A DNA stretch of 64,000 nucleotides, from NCBI RefSeq assembly GCF_002727125.1, contig NZ_NHOA01000147.1, positions 1-64,000 on the forward strand, in the 5' to 3' direction. Numbering within the stretch: position 1 is the stretch's first letter; every line of letters starts with the position of its first letter. The position numbers and the translations under genes are program-made. The stretch is from Halorubrum persicum. GTDB lineage: Archaea; Halobacteriota; Halobacteria; Halobacteriales; Haloferacaceae. A model generated the notes under the pieces. It did no database searches, was not told where the DNA came from, and saw nothing but the letters and a program-made list of their open reading frames with translations. Shown here piece by piece: positions 35,228-44,212 of this stretch.

Positions 35228-35680
35228 TCAGTCGTCTTCGATGGCCTGCGCGATGCGCTGGAGCTGGCGGGTGGCGTCGCGGACCTCGTCGCGGAGCTGG
35301 CGCACCTCGCGGACGAGCTCCTCGTTACCGGCCTGATCGCCGCGTTCCTCGCCGCGACCGCCGGCGCCGCCCGGACCGCCCGGACCGCCGCCCATCCCCG
35401 GCGGGCCGCCCGCGCCGCCCGGACCGCCGCCGCCCATCATGCCGGACATCATCTGTGCGAAGGGGTTGCCGCCGCCGCCACCGCCCATCCCCGGCGGGCC
35501 GCCGCCGCCCATCATCTCCTCGGGATCGGGGCGGTCGCCCTCCTCGCGCTCCTGCTCGCGTCGCTCGCGGATCTCCTCGACGCGCTCGCGGAAGGATTTC
35601 TCCTCGCCGTCCTCTCCCTCGGCGGCGCTGTCGGCCTGTTCCTCGCCGGTATCGGCGTCGGTGGCGTCGTCGTCTGCCAT
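35228..35680 (-). CDS. Acidic protein with methionine/glycine-rich centre
   Basis: A 150-residue protein in three parts: an acidic N-terminus with a charged helix (FRERVEEIRERREQEREEG), a flexible centre of repeated PPGMGGGG and GGPGG units (residues about 55-110), and a C-terminal coiled coil (ELVREVRQLRDEVRDATRQLQRIAQAI). The centre resembles the GGM tail of chaperonins. The two helical ends could form oligomers tied by a flexible linker. No known family beyond haloarchaea is recognised; function unknown. Confidence 0.7.
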   Translation of the reverse strand: MADDDATDADTGEEQADSAAEGEDGEEKSFRERVEEIRERREQEREEGDRPDPEEMMGGGGPPGMGGGGGGNPFAQMMSGMMGGGGPGGAGGPPGMGGGPGGPGGAGGRGEERGDQAGNEELVREVRQLRDEVRDATRQLQRIAQAIEDD

Positions 35681-35809
35681 GGGCCCCGGTTCGGTATCCC
35701 CGCCGAAAAGGGTTGTCGTGCTGCCCGCGACGGTGCGTTTATATGCAGGTGACGAGGCGGGGAGCGTCGCCGCGTCCGGCGTCGCCGCGCGAGCGGCCCC
35801 GAACCGGCG

Positions 35810-35965
35810 TCACGCGCGAACCAGCCGGTGGCAGTTCGGACACTCCGCCGTCTTCCCGTCTCGCCCGGCCACCGGAACGCGGTCGCCGCAGTTGGGGCAC
35901 CGCAGCCGAGTGAGCGCGTATTCGGTGCGCGATCGGACGGCGGATCGATCGGTGTCGTCGGACAT
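35810..35965 (-). CDS. Small zinc-ribbon protein, 51 residues
   Basis: A short frame from ATG at 35965 to TGA at 35810. The sequence has two CPNC knuckles: RLRCPNCGDRVPV and TAECPNCHRLVR, 18 residues apart, forming a complete zinc ribbon. The rest is acidic. Haloarchaea encode many such mini zinc-finger proteins, some of which affect motility, biofilm or transcription; this one cannot be assigned. A TATA-like attagtta motif on the minus strand lies a few bases upstream. Confidence 0.8.
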   Translation of the reverse strand: MSDDTDRSAVRSRTEYALTRLRCPNCGDRVPVAGRDGKTAECPNCHRLVRA

Positions 35966-36058
35966 ACACTATTGGTAACTAATGTCACACAAATAGCTTC
36001 TCGACATATTCCTAAAACACGATTTAGGGGGTAGTAGGGTCGGATCGGGCTCCCGCGA

Positions 36059-37033
36059 CTACTCGTGGCCGGAGACGCGGACCGGCTCGTACGGCGCTTC
36101 GAGCCAGTCGATGTCGGATTCGGAGAGGTCGATGTCGAGCGCTTCGACGGCGTCTTCGAGGTGTTCGACGCTGGAGGTGCCGACGATGGGCGTGTCGACC
36201 CACTCCTTGTGGAACAGCCACGCCAGCGCGATCTGGGCCATCTTCACGCCCTTCTCGTCGGCGAGTTCGGCGACGCGCTCGTTGACCGCCGGCCCGCCGC
36301 CCTCGCGGTACGGGTGTTCGTAGAGGTGCTCTTCGGTCTCGCCGCGGAGCGTTGCGTCCACGTCCTCGTCCGGGCGCGCGAGGTAGCCGCGCGCGAGGGG
36401 ACTCCACGGCATCACGCCGATCCCCTCCGTCTCGCAGAACGGGAGCATCTCGCGCTCCTCCTCGCGGTACGCGAGGTTGTAGTGGTTCTGCATGGTGGCG
36501 AACCGCTCGTACCCCTCGCGGTCGCTCGTGTGGAGCGCCTCGGCGAACTGGTGGGCCCACATCGACGAGGCGCCGATATGACGCACCTGGCCGCGCCGCA
36601 CGGCGTCGTCGAGCGCGGCCAGCGTCTCCTCGATCGGCGTGTCGTAATCCCACCGGTGGATCTGATACAGGTCGATCGTCTCCATCCCGAGCCGGTCGAG
36701 GCTGTGCGATAGCTCCTGTTCGATCGCCTTCCGCGAGAGCCCGCCCGAGTTCGGGTTCGACTCGTCCATCTGGAAATACGCCTTCGTGGCGACGACGCTC
36801 TCCTCGCGGTGGCCCGCCAGCGCCTCGCCGAGGACGCGCTCCGACTCGCCGTTCGAGTACATGTTGGCGGTGTCGAAGAAGTTCACCCCGAGCTCGAGCG
36901 CGCGCTCGATGATCGCCTTCCCCTCCTCCTCGTCGAGGACCCACTCGCGCCAGTCCGGGTCGCCGAAGCTCATGCAGCCGAGACAGATCTTCGAGACCGT
37001 CGTCCCGGTGTTCCCGAGCGTCGTGTACTCCAT
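36059..37033 (-). CDS. Aldo/keto reductase
   Basis: A 324-residue TIM-barrel oxidoreductase using NAD(P)H. It starts MEYTTLGNTGTTVSKICLG; the catalytic tetrad residues are seen in FFDTANMYSNG (Asp and Tyr near 53-58), VATKAYFQ (Lys near 84) and YQIHRWDYD (His near 126). The C-terminal phosphate-binding part is PIVGTSSVEHLEDAVEAL. It is like the AKR13/YajO-type sugar reductase group. The substrate is unknown. It stands alone. Confidence 0.93.
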   Translation of the reverse strand: MEYTTLGNTGTTVSKICLGCMSFGDPDWREWVLDEEEGKAIIERALELGVNFFDTANMYSNGESERVLGEALAGHREESVVATKAYFQMDESNPNSGGLSRKAIEQELSHSLDRLGMETIDLYQIHRWDYDTPIEETLAALDDAVRRGQVRHIGASSMWAHQFAEALHTSDREGYERFATMQNHYNLAYREEEREMLPFCETEGIGVMPWSPLARGYLARPDEDVDATLRGETEEHLYEHPYREGGGPAVNERVAELADEKGVKMAQIALAWLFHKEWVDTPIVGTSSVEHLEDAVEALDIDLSESDIDWLEAPYEPVRVSGHE

Positions 37034-37098
37034 ACCGCGAGCAGACGGAGCGGAGGTAAAAAGCTACCCGCGCCGGGAGAGATCGCCGCGAGACGCGC

Positions 37099-37296
37099 CT
37101 ATCTGTCTCGGAACGACGCGGTGTACACGAAGAACGCCCCCGTCAGGAGCACGAACGCGAGGAACGTCACGAGCGCGAGCACGTTCGCGACCGGGGCGAG
37201 CGGTTCGAGGAACGACTGCCCGGTCGAGTCGAGCACGAGCACGGCGAGGAGGGCGGCGATCAGACCGAGGAGCCAGTTCGTGAGGATCTCGTCCAT
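37099..37296 (-). CDS. Small two-span membrane protein
   Basis: A 65-residue protein starting MDEILTNWLLGLIAALLAVL, with two hydrophobic helices (residues 8-23 and 36-58) and a short polar tail. An upstream in-frame ATG would add unrelated residues and was rejected. No family assigned. Confidence 0.65.
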   Translation of the reverse strand: MDEILTNWLLGLIAALLAVLVLDSTGQSFLEPLAPVANVLALVTFLAFVLLTGAFFVYTASFRDR

Positions 37297-37492
37297 ACCT
37301 CTCCCCTCACCGAGGCTGAGTAAAAAGGCGGGGGATGTCACGACCGAGAGGGAATCGCGGCCGCCGCCCGGCTCGTACACACGTCGCCAGCGACCGTCTA
37401 CCCCGTCGCCAGCGCTCGTTCGTCTCCGTCACTAGCGCTCCTCCGTCACCTGCGCCCGTACACCTACGTTGTCAGCGCCCATACGGAGTCGC

Positions 37493-39181
37493 ATGAGCGA
37501 CGACGCCGTCCTCTGGCTGCTGGGCGATCAGCTCAACCCCGACCTCGACGCGCTCGCCGACGCCGACGAGGTGCTGCTGATCGAGGCGCACGGCTTCGCC
37601 GACCGGAAGCCGTACCACGCCCACAAGCTGACGCTCGTGTTCTCGGCCATGCGGCACTTCCGCGACGCGCTCCGCGACCGCGGTCACGACGTGAGCTACG
37701 TGAATGCCGAGTCGTTCGGCGAGGGGGTAGACGGCTTCCTCGCCGACCGACCCGACGCTCACCTCCGGCTCATGCGCCCCGCGAGCCACGGCGCGGGCGA
37801 CCGCCTGCGCGAGCTCGTCGCCGAGCGCGGCGGGTCGCTGGAGCTGGTGGACAACGAGCTGTTCTGGACGACGCCGGCCGACTGGCGCGAGTGGACCGGC
37901 GAGCCGGGCGAGGAGGCGACCCGACCGGTCGTCGGAGAGGACGGGAGCGCCGACAGCCGCTACCGACAGGAGGGGTGGTACCGCCACGTCCGCCGCGAGA
38001 CGGGAGTGCTGATGGACGGCGACGAGCCGGTCGGCGGCGAGTGGAACTACGACGACCTGAATCAGGAGACGCCGCCGGACGACTGGGAGCCCCCCGAACG
38101 ACCGCGGTTCGACCCCGACGAGCTCACCCGCGAGACCCACGAGTGGGTCCGCGAGCGGTTCGATACGTGGGGGGCGGAGTCGCTCGACGCGTTCGCGTGG
38201 CCGGTCACCCGCGAGGAGGCGCGGGAGGCGCTCGACGCGTTCGTCCGCGACCGGCTCCCGTCGTTCGGGCGGTACGAGGACGCGATGGTCGAGGGGGAGC
38301 CGTTCCTCTCGCACTCGCTGCTCTCGCCCGCGATCAACCTCGGGCTCCTGAACCCGCGAGAGCCCGTCCGGGCGGTCGAGGCCGCCTACGAGGAGCGCGG
38401 CGTCGAGCCGGGCGCGTACGACTCCGACGAGGGCTCCGCCGCCGGCGGGTCGGCGACGACGCTGGACGCGTTCGGCGGGGGAGATCGAGAAGACGAGCCC
38501 GCCGACGCCGGAGACGCCGATCTCCCGCCGGTCCCCCTCAACGCGGCGGAGGGGTTCGTCAGACAGGTGATCGGGTGGCGGGAGTTCACCCGCCACGTCT
38601 ACCGCGAGGCGATGCCGGAGCTGGCGACGGCCGACCGGCTGGGGCAGTCCCGAGGGCTCCCGCCCGCCTACTGGGACGGCGACACGGACATGCGGTGTCT
38701 CTCCGAGGCGGTCGGCCACGTCCGTGAGTACGGCTACGCCCACCACATCGAGCGCCTGATGGTGCTCTCGAACGTCGCGCTCCTCTACGGGACCGACCCG
38801 GCGGCGCTGAACGAGTGGTTCCATCTCGGCTTCGTCGACGCCTACCACTGGGTCACCACGCCGAACGTCGTCGCGATGGGGTCGTTCGGCACGGACGTGC
38901 TCTCCTCGAAGCCGTACGCCGCCTCCGGGAGCTACGTGAACCGCATGAGCGACTACTGCGCGTCCTGCCCGTACGCCGTCTCGCGGACCACGGGCGAGGG
39001 CGCGTGCCCGCTCAACGCGCTCTACTGGGACTTTCTGGCGGAAAACGAGGAGACGCTGCGGGGAACCGGTCGGATGGGACTCATGTACTCACATCTCGAC
39101 GAGAAGGCGGGAGCCGAACTGGACGCGATCCGTGAGCGGGCGAGCGCGGTCAGAGAACTGGCGGCAGACGGGAAGCTGTGA
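37493..39181 (+). CDS. Iron-sulfur photolyase/cryptochrome (FeS-BCP, PhrB-like)
   Basis: A 562-residue flavoprotein. The N-terminus VLWLLGDQLNPDLDAL is the antenna-domain start of the FeS-BCP group. The FAD-binding half shows VRQVIGWREFTRHVYRE, then AHHIERLMVLSNVALL. Four cysteines fit the [4Fe-4S] ligands: one in MRCLSEAV (about 402), two in DYCASCPYA (about 488-491) and one in GACPLNALYW (about 504). A charged insert (about 305-345) looks haloarchaeal. These enzymes repair UV (6-4) lesions with light or act as photoreceptors. Start MSDDAVLW. Confidence 0.92.
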   Translation: MSDDAVLWLLGDQLNPDLDALADADEVLLIEAHGFADRKPYHAHKLTLVFSAMRHFRDALRDRGHDVSYVNAESFGEGVDGFLADRPDAHLRLMRPASHGAGDRLRELVAERGGSLELVDNELFWTTPADWREWTGEPGEEATRPVVGEDGSADSRYRQEGWYRHVRRETGVLMDGDEPVGGEWNYDDLNQETPPDDWEPPERPRFDPDELTRETHEWVRERFDTWGAESLDAFAWPVTREEAREALDAFVRDRLPSFGRYEDAMVEGEPFLSHSLLSPAINLGLLNPREPVRAVEAAYEERGVEPGAYDSDEGSAAGGSATTLDAFGGGDREDEPADAGDADLPPVPLNAAEGFVRQVIGWREFTRHVYREAMPELATADRLGQSRGLPPAYWDGDTDMRCLSEAVGHVREYGYAHHIERLMVLSNVALLYGTDPAALNEWFHLGFVDAYHWVTTPNVVAMGSFGTDVLSSKPYAASGSYVNRMSDYCASCPYAVSRTTGEGACPLNALYWDFLAENEETLRGTGRMGLMYSHLDEKAGAELDAIRERASAVRELAADGKL

Positions 39182-39211
39182 TCCCCTCCGCCTTCGGCGT
39201 CCGTGCCGAAC

Positions 39212-39457
39212 TCAGGCGCCGGCGGCGAGCCGCCGCAGCCGGGGGATCGCCTGCTCGTAGCCGAGCGCGACGACGCCGACGTACAGCGCCAGCAGCCCCA
39301 TCCCCACCGCCCACGCGCCGAGCGCGAGGTCGCCGGCGGTGACGGCGCTGAGCCCGAAGCGCTCCAAGAGGACCCCGATCACCGAGGCGGCGCCGGCGCC
39401 GATGACGACGGCGAGGAGTTCGATCAGTTCGACGGCGAACGCGGGTACGTCGACCAT
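39212..39457 (-). CDS. Small membrane protein
   Basis: An 81-residue protein with two or three hydrophobic spans (AVELIELLAVVIGAGAASVI and LALGAWAVGMGLLALYVGVV). It ends with a basic/alanine tail. No family motif. It faces the photolyase gene on the opposite strand. Confidence 0.7.
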   Translation of the reverse strand: MVDVPAFAVELIELLAVVIGAGAASVIGVLLERFGLSAVTAGDLALGAWAVGMGLLALYVGVVALGYEQAIPRLRRLAAGA

Positions 39458-39547
39458 ACCGGTATGCGACGGTGACGAAATATCACTCTTTCGGGCGCGT
39501 GCCGCGCGTGAGTCCGCGAGAATCCGCCGCCGTGAGGCCCCGAGCGG

Positions 39548-39688
39548 CTACTTGAGCCCGAAGGCCCGCATCGTCGAGTCGGCGATCCCCTTCGCGATCA
39601 GCGCGAGTCCGGCCAGCAGGATCGTGACGCCCGCCCCGACGACCGGATCGTGGACGGTCAAGACGCCGACCGCGACGAGGACGATCAC
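39548..39688 (-). CDS. Small membrane protein with uncertain start
   Basis: A minus-strand frame ending ADSTMRAFGLK at 39548 and coding two hydrophobic stretches (VLVAVGVLTV and GVTILLAGLALIAKG). The natural-looking N-terminus continues upstream as DTLGSEGIAGVV, but the only nearby ATG (39725) is out of frame by two bases. A GTG at 39688 gives a 46-residue product. This could be a real start, a frameshifted gene or a sequence error. The small-protein pattern is common in haloarchaea. Confidence 0.5.
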   Translation of the reverse strand: MIVLVAVGVLTVHDPVVGAGVTILLAGLALIAKGIADSTMRAFGLK

Positions 39689-39818
39689 GACGCCGGCGAT
39701 GCCTTCGGATCCGAGTGTGTCGCGCATACGCTCCGGTCGCCGCGTCGAGAATTAAAAAGGGCGCTTCCGCGCGGAGAGCGGCCCTTTTATTTCCGGGAGC
39801 GCGTATCACCGCGTACGC

Positions 39819-40109
39819 ATGAGCAACGGAGACGGCGGCGGTCGAAACGACCTCCGGATGCCCGACGACGACGAGGTGTTCGCGGAGGTCGTCGAGATGC
39901 TCGGCGCGAACCGGGTCAGGGTGCGCTGTGCGGACGGGAAAGAGCGGACCGCGCGGATTCCCGGTCGGATGCAAAAGCGCGTCTGGATCCGGGAGGACGA
40001 CATCGTCCTCGTCGAGCCGTGGGACTGGCAAGACGAGAAGGGCGACATCTCGTGGCGCTACGAGAAGAGCGAGGCCGAACAGCTCCGCGAGGAAGGCCAC
40101 CTGCAGTGA
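39819..40109 (+). CDS. eif1A: Translation initiation factor aIF-1A
   Basis: A 96-residue OB-fold protein: [20 protein letters not shown], then [22 protein letters not shown], then [19 protein letters not shown]. This is the complete IF1/eIF1A S1-like barrel. It binds the A site of the small ribosomal subunit and aids start-codon choice. The tail is short and lacks the long eukaryotic extension. Haloarchaea often carry more than one copy. A TATA-like element (cccttttattt, 39782-39792) lies about 27 bases upstream. Confidence 0.95.
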   Translation: MSNGDGGGRNDLRMPDDDEVFAEVVEMLGANRVRVRCADGKERTARIPGRMQKRVWIREDDIVLVEPWDWQDEKGDISWRYEKSEAEQLREEGHLQ

Positions 40110-40165
40110 GCCGGGCGGGGTTCGCCCCGCGCGATTTTTAAGTCCGAACGGTCCCGAGCGAACGT

Positions 40166-41068
40166 ATGCTCCGGCTCGCGATGACGACGGATGCCGAGAC
40201 GTTCGAGCGCGTGCGCGGGCCGCTCGCCGACCGCGGCGTCGCGGTCGACCACGTGCAGGCCAAAGAGCGGTCGCTCCGCGTCTCCGCGGGAGCCGATCGC
40301 GAGGAGGCGGCGGGCGGCGACGGCGAGTTCGCCGACTTCGACGCCGGCTTCGTCTATCCCTCGCGGCTCATGGAGGGCGCCGTGGTCGACACGCGACTGT
40401 CGGTCCCGTGGGTGAACGGCCGCGAAGCGGTCCTCACCTCCCGGAACAAGGCGGGCGTGCTCGCCGCGCTCGACGACGCCGGGCTCCCGACTCCGCGAAC
40501 GACGCTGGTGTCGAACCCCGTCGACGAGGCGGTCGTCACCGAGGCGGTCGAGCCGTTCTCCTACCCCGTCGTCGTCAAGCCGAACTCCGCGACCCGCGGG
40601 GTCGGCGTCGCGACCGCGAGCGACCTCGACTCGCTTCTGGGCGTCGTCGACTACCTGAACCTCGTCCACGACTACCGCGCGACCGGCGACAAGTCGTACC
40701 TGATCCAAGAGTTCCTCCCGGACGCGCGCGACTACCGAGCCATGGTCGTCGACGGCGCGTACGTCGGCGCGGTCGAGCGGCGACTCCCCGCCGACGCGGT
40801 CGAGGAGGGGCGGTGGAAACACAACGTCCACCGCGGCGCCGCGGCCACCGGCGTCGGGCTCTCCGACCGCGCACGCGATCTGGCCGAGCGGACGGCCGAG
40901 ACGCTCGATATCGACTACCTCGGCGTCGACCTCTTGGAGACCGACGGGCGACTGGTCGTCAACGAGACGAACGCGCGGCCGACCGTCGACGCGGCCACGA
41001 AGTACGAGCCGGGGTTCTACGACCGGCTCGCGGGGTTGATCGAGCGGACCGCGGCGGCAGGAGAGTGA
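40166..41068 (+). CDS. RimK-like ATP-grasp ligase
   Basis: A 300-residue protein. After a variable N-terminal domain, the ATP-grasp fold shows SRNKAGVLAALDDAGLPTPRT, YPVVVKPNSATRGVGV, YLIQEFLPDARDYRAMVV and VNETNARPTVDAATKY, with the metal-binding glutamate and asparagines. RimK-type ligases add amino acids, often glutamate, to proteins or small molecules. Relatives take part in lysine/arginine biosynthesis, coenzyme F420 tailing and ribosomal S6 modification; the context here does not choose. Start at ATG 40166 after a TATA-like ttttaag. Confidence 0.9.
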   Translation: MLRLAMTTDAETFERVRGPLADRGVAVDHVQAKERSLRVSAGADREEAAGGDGEFADFDAGFVYPSRLMEGAVVDTRLSVPWVNGREAVLTSRNKAGVLAALDDAGLPTPRTTLVSNPVDEAVVTEAVEPFSYPVVVKPNSATRGVGVATASDLDSLLGVVDYLNLVHDYRATGDKSYLIQEFLPDARDYRAMVVDGAYVGAVERRLPADAVEEGRWKHNVHRGAAATGVGLSDRARDLAERTAETLDIDYLGVDLLETDGRLVVNETNARPTVDAATKYEPGFYDRLAGLIERTAAAGE

Positions 41069-41122
41069 GAAAATCCGGGCGTGAACCGGGGACCGAACGC
41101 GAAGTCGGAAGCCGACTGCCGG

Positions 41123-41500
41123 CTACTCTAGGTCGATCGAGGCGGAGTCGTCGTCGCGGTCGAACACGACCTCCAACACGCCGTTGTTGAACGTCGCGTC
41201 CGCCGAGTGCTCGTCGACCGGGGCGGGGAGGTCGACGGTCTCGTCGTACTCCCGCCGGTCGGACGCCGCGGAGATGGTGAGCGCCTCCCCGTCGCACTGC
41301 AGGGAGAGCTCCTCTTTCGAGACGGCCGGGAGGTCGGCGACGAGTCGCACGCCGTCTTCGGTCGTGTACGCGTCCACGTGCGTCGCCGAGCCGAAGCCGG
41401 CGTCCTCGTCTCCGGGGTTCCCGTTGGCCATCTCGTTCATCATCCGTTCGATCTCCTCGAAGAAGTCGCCGAACGGATCGTCACGGTCGTCTCTGTCCAT
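41123..41500 (-). CDS. Small heat-shock protein, Hsp20/alpha-crystallin family
   Basis: A 125-residue protein. The N-terminal helix DPFGDFFEEIERMMNEMANG is typical of archaeal Hsp20. The alpha-crystallin core runs VDAYTTEDGVRLVADLPAV, then LSLQCDGEALTISA, and ends ATFNNGVLEVVF, with the conserved NGVLEV. It binds unfolding proteins as an ATP-independent chaperone. A second Hsp20-like gene lies at 54818-55198. Confidence 0.92.
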   Translation of the reverse strand: MDRDDRDDPFGDFFEEIERMMNEMANGNPGDEDAGFGSATHVDAYTTEDGVRLVADLPAVSKEELSLQCDGEALTISAASDRREYDETVDLPAPVDEHSADATFNNGVLEVVFDRDDDSASIDLE

Positions 41501-41753
41501 GTCTCACGTGACGGCGGTGATCCCGATAAGCCTTCTGTCCACGACCGTCTTCGCCGGCGCTCGGGGTCGTGCGGGCGGTACGCGGTGTGTTCAGCGCTCA
41601 CTTCTCGCCGGCTCGGTCTCCCGGTCGGCCCGTCGAACCCCGCGAGCGGCGAGCCCCGGAAGAGAACCGACCGTCCGTAACAAAATCGAACGATAGTGAC
41701 CGTCACGCGCCGACTCGGTCGGTTTTAAGTATCTGGGCTTACCTTTTTCGAAC

Positions 41754-42806
41754 ATGAGTAAATCATATCTCGCCGCGGCCGACGACGTGAGCGACGACGA
41801 AGTCGTCCGGGTGGGCCTCAACGGCTTCGGTCGGATCGGGCGGAACGTGTTCCGGGCGGTGCTCGAATCGCCGCGGATCGAGCTCGTCGGGATTAACGAC
41901 GTGATGGACTTCGACGACATGGCGTACCTCGCGAAGTACGACACCGTCATGGGCCGGCTCGACGGCGTCGAGCGCGACGGCGACGCGCTGACGATCGGCG
42001 GCACCTCGGTCGACCTGTACAACGTGCAGGACCCCGCCGACCTCCCGTGGGACGAGCTCGACGTGGAGGTCGCGTTGGAGTGTACGGGCGTCTTCCGCAC
42101 CCGCGAGGACGCGAGCGCGCACATCGACGGCGGCGCCGACACCGTGATCATCTCGGCGCCCCCGAAGGGAGAGAAGGAGGTCAAACAGCTCGTCTACGGT
42201 GTCAACCACGACGAGTACGACGGCGACGACGTGATCTCGAACGCCTCCTGTACGACCAACTCCATCACGCCGGTCGCGAAGGTGCTCGACAACGAGTTCG
42301 GTATCGACGCCGGCACGCTCACCACCGTCCACGCGTACACCGGCTCCCAGAGCCTGATCGACGGGCCGAAGGCGAAGACCCGCCGCGGCCGCGCGGCCGC
42401 CGAGAACATCGTGCCGACCTCGACGGGCGCCGCGGGCGCCGCACAGCAGGTCCTCCCGCAGCTGGAGGGGAAGATCGACGGGATGGCGATGCGCGTGCCG
42501 GTCCCGTCCGGCTCGCTCACCGAGTTCGTCGTCAGCCTCGACGAGACCGTCACCGAGGAGGACGTGAACGCCGCCTTCCGCGAGGCCGCCGACTCCGGCC
42601 CGCTCGCGGGCGTGCTCGGCTACACCGACGACGAGGTCGTCTCCAGCGACATCGTCGGGCTCCCCTTCTCCAGCTACGTCGACCTGCAGTCGACGAACGT
42701 CATCGCTGGCGGGAAGCTCCTGAAGATCCTCACCTGGTACGACAACGAGTACGGCTTCTCGAACCGGATGCTCGACATGGCCGCGTACGTCCACGACGAG
42801 GCGTGA
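41754..42806 (+). CDS. gap: Glyceraldehyde-3-phosphate dehydrogenase, type I
   Basis: A 350-residue enzyme of the bacterial-type class I family. The NAD loop VGLNGFGRIGRNVFRAVL starts near residue 21; the catalytic SNASCTTNS is near 163-171; the histidine motif TTVHAYTGSQSLIDGP is near 186-201; WYDNEYGFSNRM lies at the C-terminus. It oxidises glyceraldehyde 3-phosphate to 1,3-bisphosphoglycerate in glycolysis; phosphoglycerate kinase follows 100 bases later on the same strand, as is usual in haloarchaea. The start at MSKSYLAAAD has a TATA-like ttttaagtat upstream. Confidence 0.96.
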   Translation: MSKSYLAAADDVSDDEVVRVGLNGFGRIGRNVFRAVLESPRIELVGINDVMDFDDMAYLAKYDTVMGRLDGVERDGDALTIGGTSVDLYNVQDPADLPWDELDVEVALECTGVFRTREDASAHIDGGADTVIISAPPKGEKEVKQLVYGVNHDEYDGDDVISNASCTTNSITPVAKVLDNEFGIDAGTLTTVHAYTGSQSLIDGPKAKTRRGRAAAENIVPTSTGAAGAAQQVLPQLEGKIDGMAMRVPVPSGSLTEFVVSLDETVTEEDVNAAFREAADSGPLAGVLGYTDDEVVSSDIVGLPFSSYVDLQSTNVIAGGKLLKILTWYDNEYGFSNRMLDMAAYVHDEA

Positions 42807-42906
42807 GCGGCTGATCGCGGCCGGACGAGCGAACGCCCCGGCACCCCGGCGGCAACGTTCCCCCGGAGAACCACCGCTTAAATATTTCATCGACGACTGT
42901 TCACTC

Positions 42907-44130
42907 ATGTCCACGTTCGACACCATCGACAGCCTCCCGGCAGACTCGCGCGTCCTCGTTCGACTCGACCTCAACTCCCCCATCGAGGACGGAGAACCGC
43001 AGGACAACCGCCGGTTCGAGCGCCACGCCGAGACGGTCCGCGAGCTCGCCGACGCCGGCCACCGCGTCGTCCTGCTGGCCCATCAGGGCCGCCCGGGCCG
43101 GGACGACTTCACGTCGCTCGCCGGGCACGCCGACATCCTCGCGGACCACGTCGGCCGCGAGGTCGCCTTCGTCGCGGACACCTACGGCGACGAGGCGCTG
43201 GCGGCGATCGACGCGCTCGGCGCGGGCGAGGTGCTCCTGTTGGAGAACGCCCGGATGTGCGACGACGAGCTCCCAGAGGAGTCGCCCGAGGCGAAGGCCG
43301 AGACGGAGTTCGTGACGACGCTCGCCCCGCGGTTCGACGCGTACGTCAACGACGCCTACTCGGCAGCCCACCGGAAGCACGCCTCGCTTGTCGGCTTCCC
43401 GCTCGCGCTCCCCTCGTACGCGGGCCGCGTGATGGAGACGGAGTACGAGGCCAACACCGCCATCGCGACCCGCGAGTTCGACGGCCCGGTGACGATGGTC
43501 GTCGGCGGGACGAAGGCGACCGACGTGATCGGCGTGATGGACGCCTTAGACGACCGGGTCGACCGCTTCCTGCTCGGGGGCGTCGCCGGCGAGCTCTTCT
43601 TGCGCGCCGCGGGGCACCCGGTCGGCCACGATGTAGGAGAGATGGACCTGTTCGACGAGCAGTGGGACGAGAACCGCGAGCTGATCGAGTCGGTGCTCGA
43701 CGAGCGCGGCGACGAGATCCGGCTCGCGACCGACCTCGCGTACGAGGGGCCCGACGGCGACCGCGCGGAGGTCGCCGTCGACGACATCGACGAGAAGACG
43801 GAGGGGTACCTCGACGTCGGGTCGGAGACGGTGGCGGCCTACGAGCCGCCGATCCGCGAGTCCGACGCGGTGTTCGTGAAGGGCGCGCTCGGCGTCTTCG
43901 AGGACGAGCGCTTCGCGGACGGCACCGTGGGCGTGCTCGAAGCGATCGCCGAGACCGACTGCTTCTCGGTGGTCGGCGGCGGCGACACCTCGCGGGCGAT
44001 CGAGATGTACGGGCTCGACGAGTCGGCGTTCTCGCACGTCTCGATCGCCGGCGGGGCGTACATCCGGGCGCTGACGGGCGAGCCGCTGCCGGCCGTGGAG
44101 GTCCTGGAGGCGGCGGCCGCGGAGCAGTAG
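42907..44130 (+). CDS. pgk: Phosphoglycerate kinase
   Basis: A 407-residue kinase with both Rossmann domains. It shows VLVRLDLNSPIEDG near residues 16-29, LLAHQGRPGRDD near 58-69, LLENARMCDDE, YVNDAYSAAHRKHASLVGFP, TMVVGGTKATDVIG and the nucleotide loop VVGGGDTSRA near 357-366. It converts 1,3-bisphosphoglycerate and ADP to 3-phosphoglycerate and ATP. It follows gap in the same direction but has its own TATA-like cttaaatattt about 22-32 bases upstream, so it may also be transcribed alone. Confidence 0.96.
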   Translation: MSTFDTIDSLPADSRVLVRLDLNSPIEDGEPQDNRRFERHAETVRELADAGHRVVLLAHQGRPGRDDFTSLAGHADILADHVGREVAFVADTYGDEALAAIDALGAGEVLLLENARMCDDELPEESPEAKAETEFVTTLAPRFDAYVNDAYSAAHRKHASLVGFPLALPSYAGRVMETEYEANTAIATREFDGPVTMVVGGTKATDVIGVMDALDDRVDRFLLGGVAGELFLRAAGHPVGHDVGEMDLFDEQWDENRELIESVLDERGDEIRLATDLAYEGPDGDRAEVAVDDIDEKTEGYLDVGSETVAAYEPPIRESDAVFVKGALGVFEDERFADGTVGVLEAIAETDCFSVVGGGDTSRAIEMYGLDESAFSHVSIAGGAYIRALTGEPLPAVEVLEAAAAEQ

Positions 44131-44212
44131 GCGGGACCAGCGCGACCGGGAGTCGGATACGGAAAGGGGAGAGCGGAGGACTGACGACTCGTCCTCGTGC
44201 GCTCGGCGGCGA

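Noticed and set aside
39483-40100. Long minus-strand frame over the aIF-1A gene
   Set aside because: It is the shadow of aIF-1A; arginine/proline-rich translation is typical of wrong frames in GC-rich DNA.
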